Below, piece after piece: positions 41,182-53,300 of a DNA stretch of 64,000 bases. Source of the stretch: Ypsolopha sequella. Lineage: Eukaryota; Arthropoda; Insecta; Lepidoptera; Ypsolophidae. Under the pieces are notes generated by a model. The model saw only the letters and a program-made list of their open reading frames with translations. It was not told the origin of the DNA and searched no databases. The position numbers and the translations under genes were made by a program. Numbering within the stretch: position 1 is the first letter of the stretch; each line of letters begins with the position of its first letter. Where the stretch lies: NCBI GenBank assembly GCA_934047225.1, contig OW203989.1:18451977-18515976 (forward strand). The letters run 5' to 3'.

Positions 41182-41389
41182 TCAGAACAGTTCCAGCACC
41201 GATGGTGGCGAATTGTCGCTTAAATCGGTCCTCTGGTTAAGTATTTGTAACGCTTCTGTTGGTAACACGTGTCGTATGCTGAGGTTGGCTAGAGATTCGG
41301 ATCCGGAAGTTGGCTGCTTTGACAATGAGGCTCGGAGACGACGAGCGTCGTCGTAATCCATATTTAGGAGCTTGATTGCTTCTAGGAGC
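41182..41389 (-). CDS. Rint1: Rint1 exon 14 (last)
   Basis: Acceptor TTTTTGAACAG on the minus strand, takes two bases from exon 13, stop TGA at 41,184-41,182. It encodes 'LLEAIKLLNMDYDDARRLRA' and ends 'VLELF'. A repeat begins only 25 bp upstream of the acceptor (41,415). Confidence 0.93.
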
Positions 41390-44300
41390 CTGTTCAAAAA
41401 TAAATAAATATTAGGAAAAAACCGATCAAGTACGAGTCGGATACGCACAACAAGGGTTCCGTACCATTATATATATATTATTATTTTATATAGATATAAT
41501 TATTATACATACATATTCTTTTATTTATTTAATATCGACTTAAAAAAAAAGCTGTGCCATTGAGTCCTTAGATTTAAGATTAGTTTATTTAAGTTTTTTA
41601 ACGCACAGCTGTCACAATGTTTAAATAACTATTTGTCAAAACTATTTAACGGCACCCACGAAACAGACTACCCATCGTCTAGTCTGGGAGCCACTAAAAT
41701 TTAAGTTATATGTGTTAACCCATGTGTCTGAAAATAAATATTTTTGTATTTGTATTTTGTATCTATAAAAACGGCAAAAAAACATGTCTGTTGTATGGGA
41801 GCCCCCTTAAATATTTATTTTATTCTGTTTTATAGTATTTGTTGTTATAGCGGCAACAGAAATACATCATCTGTGGATATTTCAACTGTCTAACTATCAC
41901 GGTTCATGGGATACAGCCTGGTGACAGACGGACAAACAGACGGACAGCGGAGTCTTAGTAATAGGGTCCCGTTGGTTACCCTTTGGGTACGGAACCCTAA
42001 ACATTTTTTTTTACACTTAGCTTTTTTAGGGTTTTGTACCCAAAGGGCAAATCGGAGCCCTATTAATGTGACTTCGTTGTCCGTCTGTCTGTCTGCATGT
42101 CACGGATCTCTAGCTCTTAGACGGAATGAGATAGAAACCTGAAATTTTTATATGTTGTGTAAAATGTTGACCCAAAACCGAATTTTGAATTTAAAATGTA
42201 ATTAAATTATTCATTAAAATATATTTTTTTCTTACCCTAGCATGTGGGGTGTCATATTAATGTCACTTCGTTGTCCGTCTGTCTGTCTGCATGTCACGGG
42301 TCTCTAGCTCTTAGACGGAATGAGATAGAAACCTGAAATTTTTATATGTTGTGTAAAATGTTGACCCAAAACCGAATTTTGAATTTAAAATGTAATTAAA
42401 TTATTCATTAAAATATATTTTTTTCTTACCCTAGCATGTGGGGTGTTATTGCCTAGAGGTCATTAAGTAGAGTATAAATATATATTTTTTATTTTCTTCT
42501 ATCTTAAAAAATAAAGACATGGAGGCTATCAAAGTTGCCATTTTTAGACCATTTTTGTTACCGGGTCAATCTCAAAGGCCAACGCAGTTAGGAATTTGAA
42601 ACAAATAACAAATGCTAAAAACGCCGATTTATAATGTACCTATAGTTTCAAGGTTACGTCCCCGAAGATACAACCAACTTAATTTTGCAGTTTTTATAGC
42701 TGACAGAATTAGAGCATTACCTAAAATTAAATAAATATCTAGTTTGAAATAATTGGTCATATGTACGGAACCCTAAAAGAGCGAAACCCAACTCGCACTT
42801 GGCCGGTTTTTCTATCGTAAAGACATAATTTATTTGGTTGCGGTCTCAGACCAAATAAAAATTCAAGACGGAGCGCTGTCAACATTGAAGTGAGGCTGTT
42901 TCGTAAACATGTGTGCGCTTATTGAGTGTTGCCGCCTAGTAAAACTGAGACAGATTGCGCATGTGTGAGTTTCAAGACGTGTAAGAACACGAAACTGTCT
43001 CACTTTTAGCCTGCTTTACCCGTTACGTTCTTGAGTTTTTTTTGTTTTATGGGAACTGGACTGACGATCTGAAGGACGTTGCGGGTGGCGGCTGGATGAA
43101 GATGACTGAGGACCGCCAAGAGTGGCGTAATATTGGGGAGGCCTATGTCCAGCAGTGGACGAATACGGACTGATGGATGGATGGATGGATTATGGAAACG
43201 CAGAAGAAAAGTAAACCTGGAGAGGCGACGACGCGACGAAAAGAAGTCCTGCAGTTTAAGACATTGTAGTATACCAAAATATATTTTTTTTATATTTTGC
43301 TAGGTTTTTTTGCCATATGTTGGTATCTCGCATTAATTCTGGTTTTATAGCTTTTGGAAGAAATATTTCACTACAGAAGATGTATCCATTCCACTAGATT
43401 TACTGGGGTCTCGGTAAGTGTTCGAAAACACGATTTATAGAAACTTGATGTAGGTAAATCAACATTTCATCTTTTCAATTTCAATTTCAATTCATTATAT
43501 ATACAATAGTAACACAGTACTTATAAAAACACCAAAAAAGTTACAAAGGCGGATCTAGGCAAATACAGACAAAAACTTTATCTAAATTATTATTGAGTTA
43601 AGTAATTTCTCAATCATACTTCTTTCTAGTATTCTCTTAAATTCAGTCATCAGATATAGCTGGGTCCGTTAGCTCATCCAGTTTAGTTTTCCGGAAGAAA
43701 GGATGCCACTTGCCACAATTGTTTATTGGACCAATATCTATCGATAAAGATCGGTAGCCTTCGGGAGCCTCTTCAATTTGGGGGGGGGGGAAGGGGGTTC
43801 AAAGATGCACTGCGCCAAGCGTCATTTAAAAAAATTCAACTGTCTGAGTTTGTCAACTACATCAAGATGGGTGTCTTTTTCAGGTAAATTAAGGACGTAG
43901 AATTCATTTCTGGCATAAAAAATTGTGATATTTTAAGTAGTTTCTTGAAAATTTTTACATAGATTAAAATTTTATGAAATACTTTTTACTTTCAGGCGCC
44001 ACCAAAAAAAAACCTCAGGTTTTTTTAAGTAACAAAAAATACGTTACGAAAGCCTATTTTATGCAGATAAATAAAAATATAAGTTTTATTGGATTTTTAA
44101 AGGAAAAAACCATAAAAAAAATAAAACAATGTCGGTGAGCTCTTATTTTACTACTACTTATTAACTAACCTGATAAAAGTATATTTATGTAGAGTGTATT
44201 TATAAAAGTATATATATGCATAAAAACTATAAACACGTAAAAAATGCTTTTCTATGGTTCTAAAAGAGTATTAACTATTTAATTATCATTTTCATTTTTT

Positions 44301-47300
44301 GTAGCTTCTACCGCAGTGGTACAATTCGGTACATGTTAAATTTATTTTAACACAGTTGCATCTTTTTTGCATCCTACTTTGCATTGACACCTTGTTATTT
44401 CGAGGCAAATGCTGTCCGCAGCTGGGTTGTCAGACCAGTGGGGTATCTATTGGCTAATTTTCTGCTTCCAGCCCCAATCGGGGGGACTAGGCAGAATTTG
44501 TTGTAGCACTAAAGCCACTCATGAACTCCCTGGCAAGCTGCGCGTAAAATATGCTGATAAAGGGCCGCTTCTGTTGGTGGTTAATTTTCAATTTGCCGAT
44601 CTGTTTTTGTAAAAAGATATTTACGGCAATGATTGATAGTCGTGCAGGGACAGGGACTTGATCTGAAAAATTTCATGTAATATGACTTTTTGCTACGATG
44701 AATTTAACTTTATATTAATGTTTTAGTTAGTACTCAGTGATTGGCTCGCATACCGATCATACATGGCTATGACAAACTTATGTAGCACAATCTCTGCCTC
44801 ATTTATATTGCCATCTTTAAGATCCTTAAACCCTTTAGTGGCAAAAGAGAATAAATTCCATGCTTCAAAAGCACTTTTCTTTCCCCTGCCGTTAAAAGAC
44901 GATACTGTATCGCATCCACTAAGTTCGTGGAACACAGGCAAGACCTCCGCTCTTTCAGGACCTTTAAACAAAATAAATTGTCTTATGCACACTCACGCTA
45001 TTAAACTGATTATTTATATATTATAACTTCTTGACTATTAAAAGAAACGCTCATACCTAGAGCTGATTCAATCTAGAGGCATGCCAAGAAATTGTGGTTT
45101 TTCCCCGTTACCACATGAAACCATAATACCTCTAATCTTGGCAATTTCAGTACACATGCCAGAGCGATAACTACCACATCGGTGTTTGCTGTGCATTAAC
45201 TTCGTATGACCCTGGTCTACTGTATCCGCCAAGTGAACCATCATTCGCGTGTCAGACGCTTCAAGTTAAATGGCTCCAATTTTGGCAGTTCACGAGCAAC
45301 ATTGGAAAGAACAGATTACCCTTCGCTACATAAATTTCTTTATTGATGGGCAAGTCCATCGGGTGATATTTGGACGACAGGAGTCTAAACAGCTCTTCTT
45401 TATTCGTGTCATCCTGAAGAAAATATTACTCGCAGTTTGCCAGGGAGTTCATGAGTGGGGCCAGGCTTCAGTGCTGCAACAAATTCTGCCTAGTCCACCC
45501 GATTGGGGCTGGAAGCAGAAAAATAGCCAATAGATACCCCACTGGTCTGACAACCCAGCTGCGGACAGCATTTGCCTCGAGATAACAAGGTGTCAATGCA
45601 AAGTAGGATGCAAAAAAGATGCAACTGTGCTAAAATAAATTTAACCCCCACTTCATTCTGGACTCATCTGGGTCGAGAATCCCCTCAAATACCAAAAGTC
45701 TAGCTAAATCAACGTACAGTGTGCAGCCACCGTGCTTCGAGTATCTACGTTTCATCAACCCCTTTTTCTAACCCAAACAACTGCAATATTATATTTTACA
45801 CACACACCCACACACTTTACTATGGTATCCAATAATTACATAATCATTTATCTAATTAAAAATATAACGTCGCGCGCAACTTACGAAGCTATGAAAGTGT
45901 TATTGGTTAAACGTCTTACGGAATGTCGAATCAAAAGTGGTTTTACATTGTGATTTAGTCATTAATGTGTTTCGTTTTCCCTTGGATTTTCAATGGCAAT
46001 AATAGCCTTGAACTATAGCTGAGTTCCAGAATACAGCTAAGTCGTATCATTTAACAAATACCTAGTACATTAGTTTTTCTTGAATACTTTATTTTACTTT
46101 GTTGAATTATGATATACATTGTTTTGAGCATAGCCGTTTTGTAACATAACGTAGTGTCCTAATCTACCAGACAATCACACAAATAAATCACGGCCAATGA
46201 TTTAATTTGTAATTAATAAATCGATGTACTCCTCAAGTATGTCATAATAACGTAGGAGACGTAGAGAGGTATATATGCATTACTATAACCTCATTCTACG
46301 GATGGTACTGTGATGTGCACACCGTGTACTCGGGATCTCGTAGGGATTTTGTTTAGTTACACCACTTTGTATTTTTAGTTTATCTTCTTTTATATTTTCT
46401 TTTCATTTGATGCACCCTAATTATCAAGTATATATTAAGGGAGGGGAGCTCTAAATCTGGTAGAGCACTCGCTTGTTGTATTTCTTCAAAAACTCTAGAA
46501 GGAATATTTATAGATGGAGAACCACGTCCGCACTAATCGGACACTCTAAGGAATCTTTTTTATGGAGAGCCACCTTCACATCGATGGGACTCTCTAAGGA
46601 ATCTTCATGGAATCTTGCTCGTGTTTCGTCTGAAAGATCTTTTATATTCGATCTGTATTTATTTTTTGGAAAACACGAAAAAATTCCGTCAATGCGACGT
46701 ATGTCGATCCATAAAGGTTATCGATTGCCAACTAAACACGAACAAATAGTCCTTTAACCTACCTATAAAACCTAGCCTTACCTAAACCTAACATATTGCC
46801 TAGCTATATGTTACAGTACCGCTTCCAGCGGTCATCTTTTAATTATTAAATAAATACATACTAAGTACTGTAAGTACATATGACTGTACATAACACATAT
46901 GTATATACATCTATAAGCAGGATATTTATTTCTCTTACAGAAGATAGGACTAGTCCAGAACCTATTTGTTAAAGATTGGTACTCGTGACCAGGAACACAA
47001 ATGTCTTCTTACAGCAGTACTTACTTACTTCACACCTAGAACTATTTGTTATAGATGGTAGAAGCTGCAAAAAATGAAAATGATAATTAAATAGTTAATA
47101 CTCTTTTAGAACCATAGAAAAGCATTTTTACGTGTTTATAGTTTTTATGCATATATATACTTTTATAAATACACTATACATAAATATACTTTTATCAGGT
47201 TAGTTAACAAGTAGTAGTAAAATAAGAGCTCACCGACATTGTTTTATTTTTTTTTATGGTTTTTTCCTTTAAAAATCCAATAAAACTTATATTTTTATTT

Positions 47301-50300
47301 ATCTGCATAAAATAGGCTTTCGTAACGTATTTTTTGTTACTTAAAAAAACCTGAGGTTTATTTTTGGTGGCGCCTGAAAGTAAAAAGTATTTCATAAAAT
47401 TTTAATCTATGTAAAATTTTTCAAGAACCTACTTAAAATATCACAATTTTTTATGCCAGAAATGAATTCTACGTCCTTAATTTACCTGAAAAAGACACCC
47501 ATCTTGATGTAGTTGACAAACTCAGACAGTTTAATTTTTTTAAGTGACGCTTGGCGCAGTGCATCTTTGAACCCCCTTCCCCCCCCCCAAATTGAAGAGG
47601 CTCCCGAAGGCTACCGATCTTTATCGATAGATATTGGTCCAATAAACAATTGTGGCAAGTGGCATCCTTTCTTCCGGAAAACTAAACTGATGCCTTTTTT
47701 GGGGGCTAACAGTCTAAGCTAATACACTATCCCTGTTGCAAACAAGTCACACTGTGGTGCCTCCGATAACAGAGAGTTGAGCAGCGTCCGTGCGCGATAG
47801 AGGACTGACTCAGAGTGCGAGATGGTCCGGCAGGTTGGCGCCGAGAGCAACCGGTGCACGCGGGGGCGTCGAGACTCACGCGCTTTTGTGTATCCTTTCG
47901 GTACAAATAGGTTGGCCAGATCAATACAATCTACTTTGTGTCTAATTATTATTAAAGTAAATTTAAGGAGAGACATCGTTCTGCGTAGTTCTAAGGCCAT
48001 ACTTCATCTTGGCCAAGTACAAGCACAAAACAACAAACAACTTTACTGCATAAATCAAAGTCACCGTTACAGTAATTTCTGTCCTACATACAATTTTGGT
48101 GCCAAGTTTAAAACCAACTTCTTTTTGTACTTACTTTGGAAGCAGATTGATGCTAGTGGCATCTTTGTTGGGCGGCGCGAAGGCTGGTACGAGATTCCTC
48201 TTCACATCGTGAGTCAGTTGCATCGTGCCTCCCGTGTTCCACCAGCTTTCTAACACCACCTCCTACAAAACACAACACCATCTTACAATTCGGCCCAGGG
48301 GTACTAGCATGAACTTTGTATCGACTCGACATCGATTCGATAAATAAAAATGTAACTCTTATTTCATTGCAATAAAAGTTATCGTTTAGAATTTATCGAT
48401 TCGATCTGTCAAATTAATCTAATCGACGCGTACGTGCTCGCATAGCAGAAGTGCGTTCATTAAATAACCCTGGGCTGGGTAGGAACACTGGGGTTGTAAC
48501 GCTGAGTTTTTGAACGGGTTTCGTCGTGTAGCGACACTCCAAACGTCAGTAGCCATTTTTGCATTATATTTGGTATAATAACGTTGAGAGGACCCCCTCT
48601 GTACGAAATTTAACGTAAATATATCAACTATAACGTTGAGAAGACCCCCTCGGTACGAAAATTAACGTCATTTCATTTACGAAAATTTACGTGAATGTCA
48701 GGTGACGTTTGGAGCCTATACGAACCTTGCGAACCCTGCTCAGAGTTGATGTTGAAAAATTCGACACCAGTGTAGCGACACTGTCATTTTTGAACGGTCG
48801 GTGTTGAGACGCGAGTTCATTTTTGAACGGGTTAGTGTTGCGACCCGGGTAGGAAACCCAACTCGGTGTGAGTTTATGAACGACTATCAGGCGCGCGTGA
48901 AGTTAGCTGTCATTGCGCAGTGCCCCTTGCGCGCCCCTCCTTCCTTGTCGAAGCTCTGTCAGTGAGCAATGCAACGTCATCTGTGACTAACTCCAAAGCC
49001 TACCTTCGGTACTTGCCCGAACTATAATAAGTATAGGTACATTATTTATTGGAGTATTAAATCAAATACTCTTAGGTATCGGAGAATAATCATACAAAGC
49101 ACGTAGAGCCAAGTAGATGATACAGTGACGTAACACTCACAACCCGACTTTGACCGAAGATAGAAAGACGAGCCACGATACAACTCAGTAATCGACACAG
49201 TGACTTCAATCTCCCGACAATGTATCTCACTCACCTCAAAGATATAAACATCGAGTTCAGTCTGCACGTAAGTTCGTAACTTGGAGCAGAGGGCGCTAGT
49301 TTGGCGTTTGCGGCGTGAAGACGAGTCACGATACTGCTCAGTAGACGATACAGTGTCATCACTAGTGGGCGGCAGGAGGGAGTCGTGCCGTCTTAAAAGC
49401 ATAATGTGGATATTTCTGTATTTAGTTTTTATTATATTGTGAAGTATTGACCACTTATATAAATTGCTTACAAATAAGCATTTACGTCTCATTTTTTTAA
49501 TCTAGACTTGTCTCATTGACATTTTAAACATTTCATATTGCATTTAATAATTGTATTTTTAATCGTATTTTAATTTCTTCATTTGTCATTATATCTCTTG
49601 TTATGTGAATTCTGTCTTGCGTTTACATATTATTATATTTTTTATTCTACACGAATATTTACCTAAGTACCCGAAGTGGCTGACAATTATTCCGAAATTT
49701 TAGTTTACCTGCATACAATGTTCTTCGATTTATTTTCGATGCTCGCTGATTACAACTATGAAAAAGTCATCAACACTAACATCATTCAACTCAAATCATC
49801 GACATCGATTTCTTCGATACATCGTTCGACATTAATTACTTACAAAAAAAAAGTAAATATAAAATCCATTTAGTTGTATTGCAACAAATTAGTTTGATTT
49901 TGTTCTTTATAAAAGATTACATTTTGTTATAATTGTATAAATTACCAAACAATTTAAAGGAATTAGACTGATGAATTTTTCAAAATGTACTCTTATTTAC
50001 AAATTACTCCCAGACCATCTCCAGACATATCCATATTAATAATATCGTTTGTCATAAGGCGACTCCCTCCAGCCGCCCATTAGCCATCACACTGACGGCG
50101 ACAATGTATCTCACTCACTTCAAAGATATAAACATCGAGTTCAGTCTGCACATGCGCTCGTAGTTTGGAGCAGAGAGCTGGCGCTAGTTTGGCGTTTGCG
50201 GCGTGAAGACGAGCCGCGATCCCGCTCAGTGGGCGACACAGTGAAGGAGAGATCGATAACGCCATCTCTTCGACTATTGACATCGCGTGCCATCTGAAAA

Positions 50301-53300
50301 ATATGTGTTCGTCGTTAAAGCAGTGGACAAAGATGTCTATTAAGAGGCGTCGCTGCGCGCAAACCTCCATACAGACGCTGTCACCACATTGTTAGGTGTA
50401 TATGGAATGTTAATATAATATTTTAGGCTGAGTCCATTAACATTATCTAGATCTATGTTTAAATCGAAGTAAAAACCGCGAAATTTGAGTAATATCTTAA
50501 CAACAAACCCCTAAAATACGTAAATTTAACGGTTTTTCACCAAAAGTGTAGCCGAATGTGCTTTTATTGTTTTAGATAAAATCAAAAAATTTCGGGTCAA
50601 ACATGGAAAATGTTATCTAGATAAAAATAATAACCAAAAATAATGTTTGAAAGTCTTGCCAGAAGTGGTTTAACCCTTAAACAAATTTTTAATTTTGCGC
50701 CGGCGACGGAATCGGCACGATTGTATTGTCCTCGCAAGTTTCATGGAGCTTGCACCTTATAGCGAAATGAAACAGCATGACATTTGGCCACGCCCACAAC
50801 TGAGTTGGTCGCGTCATGACGACCATCCTTAAGGGACGCAGCAACACACAGGAAAGACAGGTTGGTGATTACAGTACTAGACTTTTAGATTGAGGATATC
50901 CAATGCACCCAAAATGTCATTCGACATTATTTTTGAGAAGTTTGTTTACGCCCTAAACATTCATACTACTACCAAAGCGAAATTTCGCTACACTACTTTT
51001 ACCGAGACATTGCAAAACGGGTCATTCCAACACCATCTCTATATCAGGCCTTACAACTGAAATGGCTTTTAGTGATGACGTCATCACTAGTGGTACATGC
51101 GATTTTACTGTAGGATTTTAAACAACAAATTTTTCATTCCCATTTTATTTTTAAGCACCGTATTTATTCAAAAGAATTAAGAAACTTATTACGTTTGAAT
51201 TGTTTACATATTTATGTATTATTTTTATAGTTCTTACTTTTTTTTGTATTGTACCACTAGTGATGACGTCACATTTGAGTTGTCAGGCCTGTACAGAATG
51301 TACACTGACATTAGGTGTTGGTCATTCCCCCGACTGACACCTAACGCCGAGTCAAAGGAAATGCCGCCGTCTCGACTCTCGACAAAGACACCGCCGGCCT
51401 CTGACCACTCGTGACCTGACCCTCGTACCATGATAATCATGTGTAATCATGTTATAACAGAATTCAAACATGTCGGGAGAATAGTGATCAAAAATTAAAT
51501 ACTGAAGGGTGAATGGACCGCTTTGCAACGTCTCGGTAAATAAAGTATAAAAACACTCACTTTTGTTTCTTATAGTCCCTCAAAGCCGCTTTAAACTCAA
51601 GCAGCATGTGATCAGCGAGTGCTGTGAGACCGGCGTCCCGTAAATGGGCGAGCAACGCCGGCGCTTCGGCGAACACTCCCGATTCCTCACCATCGTCCCC
51701 GTCCGGGACAGAGCTATGTTCTATGTTCATAAGTGAGGCGATTTGTGATGACTGTAACAAATTTCAAGGTCATCCACTATGATAGAATAGTAGTTTATGC
51801 TACAAGGGCGCAAAGGAATAAATTACGAGGACGATTTAAACGTAACCGAGTAATTTATTGCTCTTACGCCCGTGTATTATACTACGTTTTTCAATGCATA
51901 GTGTGAGGAAATAAAACAAATATAATCTTGTGAACTTAAAATTATAATTGGCTTAAAAGGACTGTATCCAGAGCTGTTAAACAGTGGAAAAAAAGTATAA
52001 AACTTATGGTACACAAAAAAGTTGCAGGTTAGCCAACCATTGTAAATAAATTTAACAAAAAAAATAATAATAATAAAGCCCTAGGGCAAAATAATCGACT
52101 TTCTATTCGGTTTTGATGCATATAAAGTGGGCCTTTACGAGCACTTGCATTGAAAATAAATTTATATATTTTTTAATACTCCAACTCAAGGAGATACAAA
52201 TTAACATTATATCAATGCGGTATAGAAACGCCGAAATAAAAGTGTATCTGGATGTAAAGAGCTCTGAACCGGTGAGCTCCTCACATCCAGATTTACTTTT
52301 CTTTCTGCGTTTATATACTGCAATGATATAATGTTAATAAAGTCATCCATCTTTAATCCTCTTTAGTTTTTCATTATCGCTAAAACCACAGATATAGACC
52401 CAAATAGACGACGTGAGTGTATGTACAAAAAAGAACGCCAAAAGGGAGAGCAATGCTCTTCCTTCACAGATATAGACTCCTACAACTTTGACTCTTCTAA
52501 CTCTTACAATTCCATCTAAAACTCACACCGCTGTCAACCGTTTTCATTGTAAAATGTGACACGCTTGGTTTTCATAGTTTGATGCACTTGCGTCATCTAT
52601 TTAGATCAATGTCTGTGGCTAAAACAATAGATTGCAGTCAAGATCATAGCTCGGATCCACCTTCACATTATTTGTTGCAGATTATTCCTTGCATATACAC
52701 CGCTTTTTCGTCATACTTATGGAACTGCTTCTTCCACCCAAAAGTTTGATTGTACTACGTAATTTGCTTTATTAATTGTTTAAATTTTTCTTTCTTTGTT
52801 TAACAAATTTAATGTAATCAAGTAAAGTAATTTCAATGGAGAAATATCTGTAATTTAAAATATAATATGACAAAACCAACGAGTTGCTAAAGATTTCAAT
52901 GGGTTTTTACATTATTTACACATGTGAGCAGATTATCAAGATAATTACGCTGCTTGATAAATATCCGACAATTATTGGATAATGATCACCAGTGTAAGAA
53001 AATAATTTGTTATATTGTTTCATAACAAATGCATTATAATTTGGGCAATTCTAACAATAACAAATAAGTTTTATGATTTTTATTAAAATCAAACACAAAT
53101 TAACATTAATTAAAGTAAAAATCATTTTAAGTATTATATTTTTAATTATTTAAAGTAGCGCAGAAACGCGCGAAAGCACTCTAAATCCGAACTGAATTTT
53201 TATAGTACGAGGAATGGTATGGCGCGGGCGCGGCACGTTGAAAATTCGTGCGTTCGGTTATACGCAAGTGCGGAAATACACGTTCGAATACAGAAACGCC

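Larger units (their letters stand above)
43679..47691. mobile_element. 4-kb interrupted palindrome with a decayed nuclease-like gene, in Rint1 intron 13
   Basis: The left arm 43,679-44,560 is mirrored by 45,410-45,650 and 47,040-47,691. The right arm is split by 1.39 kb of other sequence. The outer edges read 'gtttagttttccggaagaaa' and 'tttcttccggaaaactaaac'. The centre (44,560-45,410) is unique and carries part of a minus-strand gene that ends in the left arm. It is either a DNA transposon with very long inverted ends or an inverted duplication of the 3' half of an element. Confidence 0.85.

Noticed and set aside
44763..45026. 87-codon plus-strand frame inside the palindrome centre
   Set aside because: Shadow of the minus-strand GCDT-motif piece, which has recognisable family motifs.
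45270..45533. 87-codon plus-strand frame
   Set aside because: Half is the inverted copy of the gene end and half is antisense to the minus-strand gene. It is a junction product, not a gene.
46473..46757. 94-codon plus-strand frame
   Set aside because: Covers two imperfect 48-bp repeats and low-complexity sequence; no motifs.
47822..48253. 143-codon plus-strand frame
   Set aside because: Runs antisense through Rint1 exon 13; the minus-strand exon is well supported.
49046..49492. 148-codon minus-strand frame as a separate gene
   Set aside because: Its recognisable part is the frameshifted copy of Rint1 exon 12.
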